From Bin87 sp965220095 (GTDB lineage: Bacteria; Chloroflexota; Dehalococcoidia; Lucifugimonadales; UBA3495): a stretch of DNA of 64,000 bases. This document shows, one piece after another, positions 8,571-16,699 of the stretch. The number at the start of each line of letters is the position of its first letter. Positions within the stretch are counted from its first letter, which is position 1. A program made the translations under genes and the position numbers. The stretch spans positions 62,001-126,000 of the forward strand of contig OZ244805.1 of NCBI GenBank assembly GCA_965220095.1, given 5' to 3'. The notes beneath the pieces are model-generated. The model had not been told where the DNA came from. It saw only the letters and a program-made list of their open reading frames with translations, and searched no databases.

Positions 8571-9455
8571 CTACTGTACGAGACCCTGCTCGCCGGCATC
8601 CGTATTCAACAACAACTCGGGGTACATCATGATGATGACCCAGCCGATCCAGTTGAATATGCCCAGGACGACCAGCACAAGTTCCACCAGGGTGTACGGG
8701 GCGCTGGCCAATCGCATACCCACCCGGTGTTGCCAATAGCGGTTGAGGTTGCCCTGAGCGCGCCATATTATTGCGGCCAGAATCGCCACCCGCGCCACGT
8801 TGGCCACGAAGTAACCGATTTGTTGCGTCTGTGTTAGCGTCGTCAGTTCTGGATCGGCAATCAGTCTGGCGGCCACCCAAACCAGTGCGACAGCGACCAG
8901 GAACAGCCCAACCGAAAGCATGGGACTCAACGTGGTGGGAACTCCCCGCTGCTGCATCAATTCCTGATAGACGCGCATGTGGGCGTGGAGCCGGAACAAC
9001 TGGTACACCGGCACCAGCAGGGCCAGCGCATGCCACACCGGATACGCCACCGCGTTGCTATGATGCCGGTAGTGCCGCCAGGTGATGTACATCCAGTAAA
9101 AGATGTACAGGCCGGTGGTCAAAAATGTTAGCAGCAGGACGCGGTTGGGGGAGATATACCAAGCCAGCGAACCATCCTCAGCCTGGGCGGGCGCCGGGGG
9201 GCGTCCGGTTTGTTCCTCGGTCTGATATCGCGGGCCCGCCAACCGGTCAATTTCGCCGGGGATGGGTTGTCGCGCCGGTGAGGGATTGGCCGCAGATGGT
9301 GGCGGTGGCGGCGTTACTTCTGTCCGCGAAACGACATCAGCCGGGTCTTCTGCGGCTGCCGGCAACGTTGCGCCGCAACCTCCGCAGAATCGGTGCCCCA
9401 CCTGATAGGGCGAACCGCATTGCGGGCAGGTGGGAGCGCCGAATGTATCCGTCAT
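8571..9455 (-). CDS. zinc-ribbon membrane protein with DUF4234-like domain
   Basis: A 294-residue protein. The N-terminus holds a zinc ribbon with C10-x2-C13 and C24-x2-C27. A Pro-rich linker to about residue 90 follows, then a membrane domain starting WYISPNRVLLLTFLTTGLYIF with four to five hydrophobic segments, resembling DUF4234. A 'zinc ribbon plus integral membrane domain' layout is common in bacterial proteins of unknown role. It is transcribed alone; a mobile repeat (9528-9702) lies 72 bases upstream of its start. Confidence 0.7.
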   Translation of the reverse strand: MTDTFGAPTCPQCGSPYQVGHRFCGGCGATLPAAAEDPADVVSRTEVTPPPPPSAANPSPARQPIPGEIDRLAGPRYQTEEQTGRPPAPAQAEDGSLAWYISPNRVLLLTFLTTGLYIFYWMYITWRHYRHHSNAVAYPVWHALALLVPVYQLFRLHAHMRVYQELMQQRGVPTTLSPMLSVGLFLVAVALVWVAARLIADPELTTLTQTQQIGYFVANVARVAILAAIIWRAQGNLNRYWQHRVGMRLASAPYTLVELVLVVLGIFNWIGWVIIMMYPELLLNTDAGEQGLVQ

Positions 9456-9527
9456 CGTTGCCAGACTCTATCGTTGCCAGACTCTAAGGTAATGCTGCGG
9501 AAATGTCCAGTTGATGGGCTTCCGCTA

Positions 9528-9702
9528 CAGGGCAACCGCATTCTAATTGAATCAGTTTTTGAGGTGCCCGTCATTCCCGCGAAAGCGGGAATCCAAGTGG
9601 CTTGGTTGTACGTCAACTGCCTGGAAGCAATCTGTATGGATTCCCGCTTTCGCGGGAATGACGATTTATCAGGCCGCCTAAAGTTAGAATGCGTTTGCCC
9701 TG
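9528..9702. mobile_element. MITE-like element, family A copy 2
   Basis: A 175-bp copy in the same orientation as copy 1. The left end has one substitution (CAGGGCAACCGCATTCTAA) relative to the right end. A 10-bp duplication GCTTCCGCTA flanks it (9518-9527 and 9703-9712). It lacks a short internal segment present in copies 1 and 3. It sits between the zinc-ribbon gene and the FAH-family gene and interrupts neither. Confidence 0.85.
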
Positions 9703-9796
9703 GCTTCCGCTAGCCTGGTTTGTTCCCGGCCGGATGGGCGAGAACGGGCGTCCCCGGGCAACTAGCTGCTACCCGGGGACCAGAACGTCGGAGAGA

Positions 9797-10582
9797 TCAG
9801 GCTTTGCCCCACACTACCGGGTTGCTCAGCGTGCCGATGCCGCTGACGGTGATGTCGCACACGTCGCCGTCCTTCATGTTCTCGGTCGCGCCATCGGTGC
9901 CCATCCAAAGGATGTCCCCCGGTACCAGCGTCAGGTACTTGCTCATCTCGCTGATGTAGTGGCGCACTCCGAAAATTGCCGAATTCAGGTCATACTCGCC
10001 GACGACCTTTTTGTTAACCTCGATGGTAACGTGCAGCTGGTCGGGATCCACGTCGGTGGCGATCCAGGGTCCCATCGGCTTGAAGGTGTCGGTGTTTTTG
10101 GCGCGCCACATGGTGCGGTCGTTGCGTTGCCAGGTGCGCTCGCTGACGTCGTTGCCGATGGTATAGCCGAGCACATAATCCAGCGCCTGTTCTTCGGTAA
10201 CGTTCCGGCATTCTTTGCCGATGACAACCACCACCTCGCCTTCGTACTGCAACATCTCGGTGGCGTCGGCCGGCACCATGATGGGGTCGCCGTGGCCCGT
10301 CAGGGCGTTAATGGCGCGGTAACCGACATCGGCCCGTTTGGGGAGGTTGGGTTCCTCGCCCCGCATTTGAGCCGCCCACGTAACGTGCTCCGGGAAGTTT
10401 ATGCCGGCGGCGTAGAAGGTTGGCGGAACCACCGGCGGGAGCAGTTTCACCGAACTCAACGCATACTTGCTGCCGGTTTGTTGCAGCCCGTCGAACAGGC
10501 CACCCTGCACCTCCATGATGTTGTCGCCTTCAACGATACCGTACGCTTCCCGGTCTCCGGTGCGAAACTTGCAAATCAGCAT
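9797..10582 (-). CDS. fumarylacetoacetate hydrolase family protein
   Basis: A 261-residue FAH-fold enzyme, a Mg-dependent family that includes C-C hydrolases, hydratases, isomerases and decarboxylases of aromatic and keto-acid breakdown. Landmarks are PPTFYAAGINFPEHV, the metal-site stretch YEGEVVVVIGKECRN, YVLGYTIGNDVSERTWQ, and DGATENMKDGDVCDITVSGIG near the end. The start at 10582 is preferred because AGGAGG precedes it; the frame is open 75 bases further upstream. It stands alone. It could act after ring cleavage by the LigB-like enzymes at 34.5-36.7 kb, but nothing links them directly. Confidence 0.85.
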   Translation of the reverse strand: MLICKFRTGDREAYGIVEGDNIMEVQGGLFDGLQQTGSKYALSSVKLLPPVVPPTFYAAGINFPEHVTWAAQMRGEEPNLPKRADVGYRAINALTGHGDPIMVPADATEMLQYEGEVVVVIGKECRNVTEEQALDYVLGYTIGNDVSERTWQRNDRTMWRAKNTDTFKPMGPWIATDVDPDQLHVTIEVNKKVVGEYDLNSAIFGVRHYISEMSKYLTLVPGDILWMGTDGATENMKDGDVCDITVSGIGTLSNPVVWGKA

Positions 10583-10693
10583 GGCCGTGGCCTCCTGTGA
10601 ATTATCTGGGTTGTGGTGTGGTTGGAAAGCAGTTTGCCGGCCCAATTCTGGCACCATAGCCGGGCACGGTCAAGCCAAACACCGGCCCGCGCA

Positions 10694-10741
10694 TTGTTGC
10701 CGTAGTTGTTACCGGGGTTATTACCGGGGTTGTTACCGTGC
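10694..10741. repeat. 12-bp tandem repeat, four units
   Basis: Four imperfect copies of TTGTTACCGGGG lie end to end in the spacer upstream of the FAH-family gene. Any open frame across them is low complexity (Asn-Pro-Gly) and is not taken as a gene. Confidence 0.6.
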
Positions 10742-10888
10742 CGGTAGCGCGTCGTTGAGCTCAACTCGTCCCGGCGGTCGTCCTGTTGGCCGATACTGTA
10801 AAAAGCGCGACGACGCCGAATACCAACCGCCCTGCGGAACCAGCCGAAACCGGCGCATGAGGGCAGCTGCCCTGATGCGTACCCACTT

Positions 10889-10997
10889 TGTCATTGCGAG
10901 CGTAGCGTGGCAATCTCGTCGCCGTAGCAACGGCGATTCGCCGACGGGTGTTCAACCTCAGCAAGATTGCCACGTCGTTATGCCCCTCGCCATGACA
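10889..10997 (-). repeat. family B palindromic repeat, copy 1 (divergent)
   Basis: A copy of the dispersed repeat with TGTCATTGCGAG-type ends, in opposite orientation to the copies at 32544 and 45765 and more diverged (right end CTCGCCATGACA). It shares with them outer flanks such as ACAAAGTGGGCACGCGTGA. It fills most of the gene-free stretch 10583-11155, in which I see no gene. Confidence 0.7.
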
Positions 10998-11155
10998 GCA
11001 GGCTGGTTTGGTTTGACAAAGTGGGCACGCGTGAAAGTAGGGGATGCCAGGCGGCGTGTGGTAACATATTCGTCGTTGCGCCGGCAGCGCTTTGGCTTTC
11101 CGGCGCGCCTGCTCAACTAACGTCGGCGTACAACACTGGCAGGTGCGAGATTACA

Positions 11156-11914
11156 ATGCAACAGGCCGAAACCCAACTCAAATATTGGGCGCCTAGTCGG
11201 GTTCGATTCAACCTCACCCTCATCCTGGCGGCGGCCGTTATCCTCTTCGGCGTTTACCAGTTGATCGCTGAGGCGCGATCCGGCGACCCACCGCCCGCCG
11301 CAACCGGGCAGGTGCAGGAGGGTCAGTCAGGAGCGGATGGCGAGGTCAAGCAATCGGGCCGACGCGGCGGTGGGTCCTGGCTCCTCATCGTGGTCGGTAT
11401 TGGCGTCGGGGCGTACTCGTGGCTAACCTCACCCCGTCAGTACCGGGTCTATTCGGATGCGTTGGTAATCATGTTCGGGACGCCGCGCAACCGGTCGATT
11501 CACTTCAGCCAGATTCAGGAGGCGGTGAATGATCGGGGCTTCATGGGCGACCCGCTCCGGGTGTACACGATCAACCGACGGCGCATCGCCATTCAGGTAC
11601 GCGACCCGGAAGAATTCCACGCGCACCTGGAATCCGCCATGGCCGAATTCCGCCGGGCCTATCCCCAGTTCGCGCCTCCACCGCGTGAAAACGACGATGG
11701 CGAAGCCGACCAGACCGAAGCGCCATTTGATACCGTCGACTCTTCCGCCGCCGAGACTGAGATTGTTGACTCCCAACCAGCAGATGCGGAGGGCGGGGAC
11801 GACGGCGGCACCGACGACTCAAACTCCGGCAGAAGCCGTGGTTCCCAACGCCGCAGCCTGCGCGATGACGGTTATGACAGCAACCGCGAAGACGAACGCC
11901 CGCGTTTTAGCTAG
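11156..11914 (+). CDS. membrane protein with bacterial PH-like domain and acidic tail
   Basis: A 252-residue protein. Two membrane segments (NLTLILAAAVILFGVYQLI and WLLIVVGIGVGAYSWL) flank a charged loop. After them comes a small domain around YRVYSDALVIMFGTPRNRSIHF and VYTINRRRIAIQVRDP that looks like a bPH/DUF304-type pleckstrin-homology-like fold. The last 80 residues are acidic, Ser/Asp/Glu-rich and probably disordered. The frame is open much further upstream through repeat DNA; 11156 is chosen because the hydrophobic start follows at once. Function unknown. Confidence 0.6.
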   Translation: MQQAETQLKYWAPSRVRFNLTLILAAAVILFGVYQLIAEARSGDPPPAATGQVQEGQSGADGEVKQSGRRGGGSWLLIVVGIGVGAYSWLTSPRQYRVYSDALVIMFGTPRNRSIHFSQIQEAVNDRGFMGDPLRVYTINRRRIAIQVRDPEEFHAHLESAMAEFRRAYPQFAPPPRENDDGEADQTEAPFDTVDSSAAETEIVDSQPADAEGGDDGGTDDSNSGRSRGSQRRSLRDDGYDSNREDERPRFS

Positions 11915-11932
11915 TCAGCTTCTGATGCAATC

Positions 11933-13018
11933 TCACAAGATGAGCATGGCGTCGCCGAACGAGTAGAAGCGGTAACCGTCGGCAACCGCAGTCTGGTAGG
12001 CGGCCAATACGCGCTCGCGTCCGGCGAAGGCAGACACCAGCATCAGCAACGTGGACCGGGGTAGGTGGAAGTTGGTCAACATTCCATCCACCAGCCGGAA
12101 GCGGTGCCCAGGCAGGATGAACAGGTTGGCGTCGCCGGTAGCTGGACCGATGCTATCAAAACTGGCAGCGTTGGCGTCCTGAGCGACTTGCTCCAGCGTG
12201 CGCACGGTCGTGGTGCCCACGGCGATGACCCGCCCGCCCGATTGCCTGGTGGCGTTGATGGCCTCGGCGGTATCGGCTGGCAGTTCGTACCACTCGGTGT
12301 GAATCTGGTGCGCGGCGATGTCCTCGCCGCGCACCGGTCGGAAAGTGTCCAGCCCAACGTGCAAAGTAACCCACTCGGTTGATACGCCCACTGCCCGAAT
12401 GTCGGCCAGGAGCTGGTCGGTGAAATGCAGGCCCGCGGTCGGAGCCGCCACGCTGCCCGGAACATCCGCGTACACGGTCTGATAGCGTCCCGGGTCGCGC
12501 GGGGTTTCCTTGATATAGGGCGGCAGCGGTAGCTCTCCCAGGTGTTCCAGAGCGCGGTCATCGGAGAGCCGCACGGTGCGCAGACCGTTTTGGTGAGCAG
12601 CAATCACTTCTATGCGAGCAGACGACTCTACGCGAGCAGACGACGACTCGCCGCCCTCTACGTCGGTGCCAACCACCACCTCGGCTCCCACGCGCAACCG
12701 CCGGCCCGGGCGCCCCAACGCCTGCCAGATGTTGGGTTCCTGTCGGCGCACCAGCAGCACTTCGACACGGGCGCCGGTATGCACCTCCGTGCCGTGCAGC
12801 CGCGCCGGGATCACCCGGCTGCGATTGAAAACCATCAGATCGCCGGGGCGCAGATAGTCGAGCAGTTGTTGGAAAGTGCGATGCTGAATTTCCCCGGCGT
12901 TTGCCGGACCGGTCGCAAAGCGGGGCAGCACCAGCAGACGCGACGAGTCCCGGGGTTCGGCGGGAGTTTGGGCGATGCGCGCTGCGGGGAGGTGGTAGTC
13001 GAAATCGCTGGTGCGCAT
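11933..13018 (-). CDS. queA: S-adenosylmethionine:tRNA ribosyltransferase-isomerase
   Basis: A 361-residue enzyme that transfers and isomerises the ribosyl part of SAM onto preQ1-tRNA to give epoxyqueuosine, in the cytoplasm. Signature stretches are MRTSDFDYHLP at the start, GDLMVFNRSRVIPARL, PTAGLHFTDQLL and LHVGLDTFRPV; length is near the family norm. The start is set at 13018; a second ATG directly before it and a TTG at 13057 touching the folD stop are alternatives, and no clear Shine-Dalgarno distinguishes them. It is the last gene of the uma2-folD-queA operon. No other queuosine genes are in the window. Confidence 0.93.
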   Translation of the reverse strand: MRTSDFDYHLPAARIAQTPAEPRDSSRLLVLPRFATGPANAGEIQHRTFQQLLDYLRPGDLMVFNRSRVIPARLHGTEVHTGARVEVLLVRRQEPNIWQALGRPGRRLRVGAEVVVGTDVEGGESSSARVESSARIEVIAAHQNGLRTVRLSDDRALEHLGELPLPPYIKETPRDPGRYQTVYADVPGSVAAPTAGLHFTDQLLADIRAVGVSTEWVTLHVGLDTFRPVRGEDIAAHQIHTEWYELPADTAEAINATRQSGGRVIAVGTTTVRTLEQVAQDANAASFDSIGPATGDANLFILPGHRFRLVDGMLTNFHLPRSTLLMLVSAFAGRERVLAAYQTAVADGYRFYSFGDAMLIL

Positions 13019-13057
13019 CATCGTCCGCGCGACAGCCGGGGCAGCGTCTGCCGGCAA

Positions 13058-13945
13058 CTATTTTGAGGAGTAACGACGGGCGGCATCCAGCGTGTTGCTC
13101 AGCAGCATGGCGATGGTCATGGGGCCGATGCCGCCGGGGACGGGCGTAATTGCTTCCGACTTCGCGGCCACCGCGTCAAAGTCAACATCGCCCACCAGCC
13201 GGTAACCCCGTCGCCGCGTCGCGTCGTCAACCCGATTGATGCCAACGTCAATTACCACCGCGCCATCGCGTACCATCTCCGCGGTTATCGCGCCGGGCAC
13301 CCCCATCGCAGCCACCAGAATGTCGGCCTGGCGGGTGATGTCGGACAGGTTCCGGGTGCGAGTGTGGCAAACGGTTACGGTGGCGTTGCCGCCACTGGAC
13401 CGCTGCATCAGCAACGCCGCCAACGGCTTGCCTACGATGTTGCTACGTCCGACGATTACCACGTGCTGGCCCGCCGGGTCGTATCCCGACCGCAACAACA
13501 CCTGCTGGACGCCCGACGGCGTGCAGGGCAGATAGGTGGGCTCCCCCTGTAGCATTTTGCCCTGGCTCACGGGGTGCAAACCATCCACGTCCTTAGCCGG
13601 TGCGATGCGCTCGATCGCCGTCGCTTCATCAATCTGGGCGGGCAAGGGCAGCTGCAAGAGGATGCCGTGAAATCTGTCGTCGGCATTCAGTCGGTCGATA
13701 AGACTCAACAGGACATCTTGCGGAGTGTCCCCCGGGAGATGGAACGTCTCGGAGTGCATCGCTGCCTCAGCGCAGGCGCGTCCCTTGTTGCGGACGTAAA
13801 CCGCCGACGCTGCATCGTCTCCAACCAGCACCGCAGCGAGGCCCGGCTGCGGGCCGCCAGACGCGGTCAGTTGCGCCACGCCTTCGGCTACCTCCGCGCG
13901 CAGTTCGGCTGCGATCTCGTTGCCATTCAGGATGCGAGCGGGCAT
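13058..13945 (-). CDS. folD: bifunctional methylenetetrahydrofolate dehydrogenase/cyclohydrolase
   Basis: A 295-residue cytoplasmic enzyme interconverting 5,10-methylene-, methenyl- and 10-formyl-tetrahydrofolate with NADP. Motifs: YVRNKGRACAEAAM with the catalytic Lys, LLQLPLPAQID, the nucleotide site VGRSNIVGKP, and the C-terminal PVPGGIGPMTIAMLLSNT. Its ATG overlaps the stop of the upstream Uma2 gene by one base (TAATG), implying translational coupling, and queA follows at once. Confidence 0.95.
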   Translation of the reverse strand: MPARILNGNEIAAELRAEVAEGVAQLTASGGPQPGLAAVLVGDDAASAVYVRNKGRACAEAAMHSETFHLPGDTPQDVLLSLIDRLNADDRFHGILLQLPLPAQIDEATAIERIAPAKDVDGLHPVSQGKMLQGEPTYLPCTPSGVQQVLLRSGYDPAGQHVVIVGRSNIVGKPLAALLMQRSSGGNATVTVCHTRTRNLSDITRQADILVAAMGVPGAITAEMVRDGAVVIDVGINRVDDATRRRGYRLVGDVDFDAVAAKSEAITPVPGGIGPMTIAMLLSNTLDAARRYSSK

Positions 13946-14610
13946 TATTCCAAGTCAAAAACGTACTGCCGCACCGGGGACGAGAACCCAGCCAGCACGT
14001 CCCCGCCGTCCAGCGTTTCCGGGTCGTCAAGCACTTCCGGCGCTGCCTGGCCGGCGCGATAAATGTGAACCTGCCGGTTTCTGGTGTCGATGAGCCAGCC
14101 CAGCCGCACGCCGCCGGCCATCCATAAACCCATCTTGCGTTGCAGAGGCGCCAGATTGTCGGTGCGGGAACGAATCTCTACCACGAAATCGGGAGCGCCC
14201 TCGATGACGGTTTCTCGCTGCTCCGGGGTTTGCGCGTCGTAACGCTCCTGGGTCATCCACGCCGCATCGGGGCCTCTGATCTCGCCCGATGGCAAGTGAA
14301 ACCGGCTGCTCGGCGAGGCTCCAACTCCACCGTGCTCGATCTCCCATGCCGCGAGGAAATGCACCAGGTAATATTCTTGTCGATTGCCGCGAAATCCAGT
14401 CATAGGCAGTATTATCAGTTCTCCATCGGCGTTGACTTCCATTTCGTAGAGGTCGTTCTGCTCGCAAAACTCGATGAACCGGGTCGGAAAGTCGGCGGCC
14501 CGGTGGTCAATGCCCAGTGCGGCCAGGCGCAGGCGGATGGCTCCGGTACGCTCGCCGGCGTCCTCAATGGGAGTTAGTGTCTCAGGAACTGGTATAGGCG
14601 CGGTGGTCAT
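13945..14610 (-). CDS. Uma2 family (DUF820) putative endonuclease-fold protein
   Basis: A 221-residue protein of the Uma2/DUF820 family, which has a PD-(D/E)XK restriction-endonuclease-like fold and unclear function. Seen here: the GELIILPMTG segment, the PDAAWMT stretch, then P-D-F-V-V-E-I-R-S with the catalytic-type E-x-R/K position, and LGWLIDTRNRQVHIYR near the end. The start at 14610 (MTTAPIPVPE) is chosen by likeness to family members; the frame is open 51 bases further. It is the first gene of a tightly packed operon with folD and queA, an unusual partner for them. Confidence 0.8.
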   Translation of the reverse strand: MTTAPIPVPETLTPIEDAGERTGAIRLRLAALGIDHRAADFPTRFIEFCEQNDLYEMEVNADGELIILPMTGFRGNRQEYYLVHFLAAWEIEHGGVGASPSSRFHLPSGEIRGPDAAWMTQERYDAQTPEQRETVIEGAPDFVVEIRSRTDNLAPLQRKMGLWMAGGVRLGWLIDTRNRQVHIYRAGQAAPEVLDDPETLDGGDVLAGFSSPVRQYVFDLE

Positions 14611-14742
14611 GGTTTGTTCCAGACTGCAGTATTGGTGTGCGTCTATCATATCATCACGCATCTATCATCAAACATAGAAACCAACATGGACGTTGGTCAT
14701 TCCAGGCCGCAAAGCGAAGCGGCAATCTCGTCGCGGCGAGGT

Positions 14743-14771
14743 TTGCCAACCGACTGAATTGGCCCTACAAT
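14743..14771 (+). promoter_or_regulatory. strong sigma70-type promoter, probably giving a leaderless mRNA
   Basis: TTGCCA (14743-14748), a 17-base spacer and TACAAT (14766-14771) each match five of six consensus bases. The -10 box ends only 7 bases before the ATG at 14779, so transcription would start at or next to the start codon. It overlaps the alternative ATG at 14770, arguing against that start. Confidence 0.6.
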
Positions 14772-14778
14772 GCGGCCC

Positions 14779-15738
14779 ATGCGGATTGTTTCGTTACTGC
14801 CCAGCGCCACTGAGATTGTGTTCTCCCTGGGGCTAGGCGATTCTCTGGTGGGCGTGTCGCATATGTGCGACTATCCCGCGGCCGCACGCGGTTTGCCAAT
14901 CGTCAGCCGCAGTATCCGCAGCAAGTCCCACCTGTCGAGCCAGGAAATCGACACCATCATCCAGCAGGCGCGGGCCAGCGGCAACCCCCTCTACATTATT
15001 GATGGCGACCTGCTCCGGGAACTCCAGCCCGACCTGATACTGACCCAGGAGTTGTGCGAGGTTTGTGCCGTCGGCGCTGGTTCGGTGTTTGAGACGGCCG
15101 CCCAGACTCTGGATTACGCCCCGCAGATATTGAGCATCCGCCCGGCCAGCCTGGACGACATATTCCACAATATCCGACGCATCGGTGAGGCAGCCGGCGT
15201 ACCCGACCGCGCCGCCGCGTTGCTCGCCAACCTGCGCCGCCGCACCGAATATGTCGCCGAACGCTCCGCCGACGCCCAGCGTCCCTCGGTGTTCTGCATC
15301 GATTGGCTGGAGCCCCTCCGCAACACGGGCCAGTGGACGCCCGAACTGGTGGAATTGGCCGGCGGGCGAGAGGGCCTGGCGGAAAAATGGGGCAAATCTC
15401 GCGAAATCAGCTGGCCCGAGGTTTTGGAATATCAACCCGACTACGTGATGGTTATGCCTTGCGCGTTCAATATGGACCGCACCATCGCCGAGACGGCGCG
15501 ATTGATTGACCGGCCGGAGTGGTCTGCATTGACGGCGGTGCAGCAGGGCCGCGTTTACCTGTTCGACGGGCAAATACCCAGCCGACACGGCCCCCGTGTT
15601 ATTGACGTGCTCGAGGGTCTGGCTGAGGCAATGAGACCCGAACGGTTTGCCGGCCTCACCGCGCCGGGAATCTTTCGCCTGGCGGCGCCGGTACGATCGG
15701 CAGCTGCCGCTGACGGCCGGGTCGGAGCATCCGGATAA
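14779..15738 (+). CDS. BtuF-like substrate-binding-fold protein without export signal
   Basis: A 319-residue protein of the periplasmic-binding-protein superfamily that includes cobalamin and iron-chelate receptors (TroA/BtuF-like fold). It starts MRIVSLLPSATEIVFSLGLG, with domain 1 containing LVGVSHMCDYP and domain 2 containing FCIDWLEPLRNTGQWTPELVELAGG. Unlike a true ABC receptor it has no signal peptide or lipobox, and no permease or ATPase gene is nearby. It leads a compact set with a small protein and a Rieske protein. It may bind a ligand in the cytoplasm; which ligand is unknown. Confidence 0.8.
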   Translation: MRIVSLLPSATEIVFSLGLGDSLVGVSHMCDYPAAARGLPIVSRSIRSKSHLSSQEIDTIIQQARASGNPLYIIDGDLLRELQPDLILTQELCEVCAVGAGSVFETAAQTLDYAPQILSIRPASLDDIFHNIRRIGEAAGVPDRAAALLANLRRRTEYVAERSADAQRPSVFCIDWLEPLRNTGQWTPELVELAGGREGLAEKWGKSREISWPEVLEYQPDYVMVMPCAFNMDRTIAETARLIDRPEWSALTAVQQGRVYLFDGQIPSRHGPRVIDVLEGLAEAMRPERFAGLTAPGIFRLAAPVRSAAAADGRVGASG

Positions 15739-15754
15739 GGAGTCAGACACTACG

Positions 15755-16084
15755 ATGGGCCTTTACATGGTATCGCTGGAGCATGCTCCCGAACGCTGCC
15801 CCGGGGTCGATTTGGGCGTGCGAGACCGCGTGCTGCGAATGTCGGCTGAGATGACTCAAACGCTGTCCGCCCGCGGTTGCGAGTATCGCGGCGGCTGGGT
15901 TGGCAAGTCGTCTCACCAAACCTGGCTGGTGTTGCAAGGGCCGGATGCCCATGCCGTGGATGACGCGGTCGTGGATATGGGTCTGGCCACCTGGAACCGC
16001 ACCGCGATATTCCCCATCATCACCATGGAAGAAGCCTTCGGCGGACTGCCTACGGACCGACGCGATACAGGAGCAACGTTATGA
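15755..16084 (+). CDS. hypothetical protein, 109 residues
   Basis: A small soluble protein starting MGLYMVSLEHAPERCPG, with AAGGAG about 12 bases upstream and overlapping the end of the BtuF-like gene. The layout (YMVSLEHAPERC, then HQTWLVLQGPDAHAVDDAVVDMGL) resembles small ferredoxin-like alpha/beta 'muconolactone isomerase-like' folds, but I cannot assign a family. Its stop overlaps the start of the Rieske gene (ATGA), indicating translational coupling. Confidence 0.65.
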   Translation: MGLYMVSLEHAPERCPGVDLGVRDRVLRMSAEMTQTLSARGCEYRGGWVGKSSHQTWLVLQGPDAHAVDDAVVDMGLATWNRTAIFPIITMEEAFGGLPTDRRDTGATL

Positions 16085-16515
16085 GCGAGGACATTTATCA
16101 CCCGCGTAGAAGGACGGTGGTCGACCCGGCAGGCGTCGGCAAGACCAAGAACGCGCCGGCCCGCAAAATCGATCTCGGCGCGGTGGCCGATTTCCCCGAG
16201 CTGCCAGCCCGGGTCAGGCTGGACAACGGGGAGGAGCTCTGGCTGTCCAAGGCCCGCGATGGGATGTATCGGCTGTTGTCGATGGTTTGCCCGCACGCCT
16301 ATGGCAGGGTGGTCAAGTGGGACAAGAGCTTTTTGTGTCCCGACCACGGGTGGCGGTTCGAAGAAGGTCAGGGCATATGCGTGAACGGCCCGCGCTCGCA
16401 GCTTTTTTACCATCAGGTAGTGGTGGCTAACGGTCGCCTGGTGGCGCATATTCCCGCCGACACCGACGAGTCCGTGACCCACGCGCCCCCGCCAGCTTGG
16501 GCGATCCCCAAATAA
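16081..16515 (+). CDS. Rieske-type [2Fe-2S] protein
   Basis: A 144-residue soluble protein with a complete Rieske site: C70-x-H72 and C86-x2-H89, giving C-P-H and C-P-D-H-G-W-R-F. The N-terminal 40 residues are a poorly ordered lead-in, and there is no transmembrane helix, so it is a ferredoxin-type electron carrier or a nitrite-reductase-small-subunit-like domain rather than a bc1 subunit. The spacing between the two motifs is 13 residues, slightly short. It is coupled to the preceding small gene by a four-base overlap. The partner oxygenase or reductase is not visible here. Confidence 0.85.
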   Translation: MSEDIYHPRRRTVVDPAGVGKTKNAPARKIDLGAVADFPELPARVRLDNGEELWLSKARDGMYRLLSMVCPHAYGRVVKWDKSFLCPDHGWRFEEGQGICVNGPRSQLFYHQVVVANGRLVAHIPADTDESVTHAPPPAWAIPK

Positions 16516-16592
16516 CCCGATACGGGCACTTGTTTACGTTCCGTTATTAGTTTATAATCGTTATCAAATTTGAGCCGTAAGCGGTTTGCTTG

Positions 16593-16621
16593 TTGACACT
16601 GTGTTACGAGTAAATTAAACT
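16593..16621 (+). promoter_or_regulatory. putative promoter of the DUF1800-DUF1501-NHL operon
   Basis: TTGACA (16593-16598), 17-base spacer, TAAACT (16616-16621), 79 bases before the gene start at 16700. A second candidate, TTGTTT-17-TATAAT ending at 16558, lies upstream. The region is AT-rich compared with the surroundings. Confidence 0.5.
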
Positions 16622-16699
16622 ACGGCAAATCGTCGAATGGTCGGGGATAAATTGCGATTCTCGGCTTGGAAAATCTCAATTGCAGGAAGGAGGCACCGG

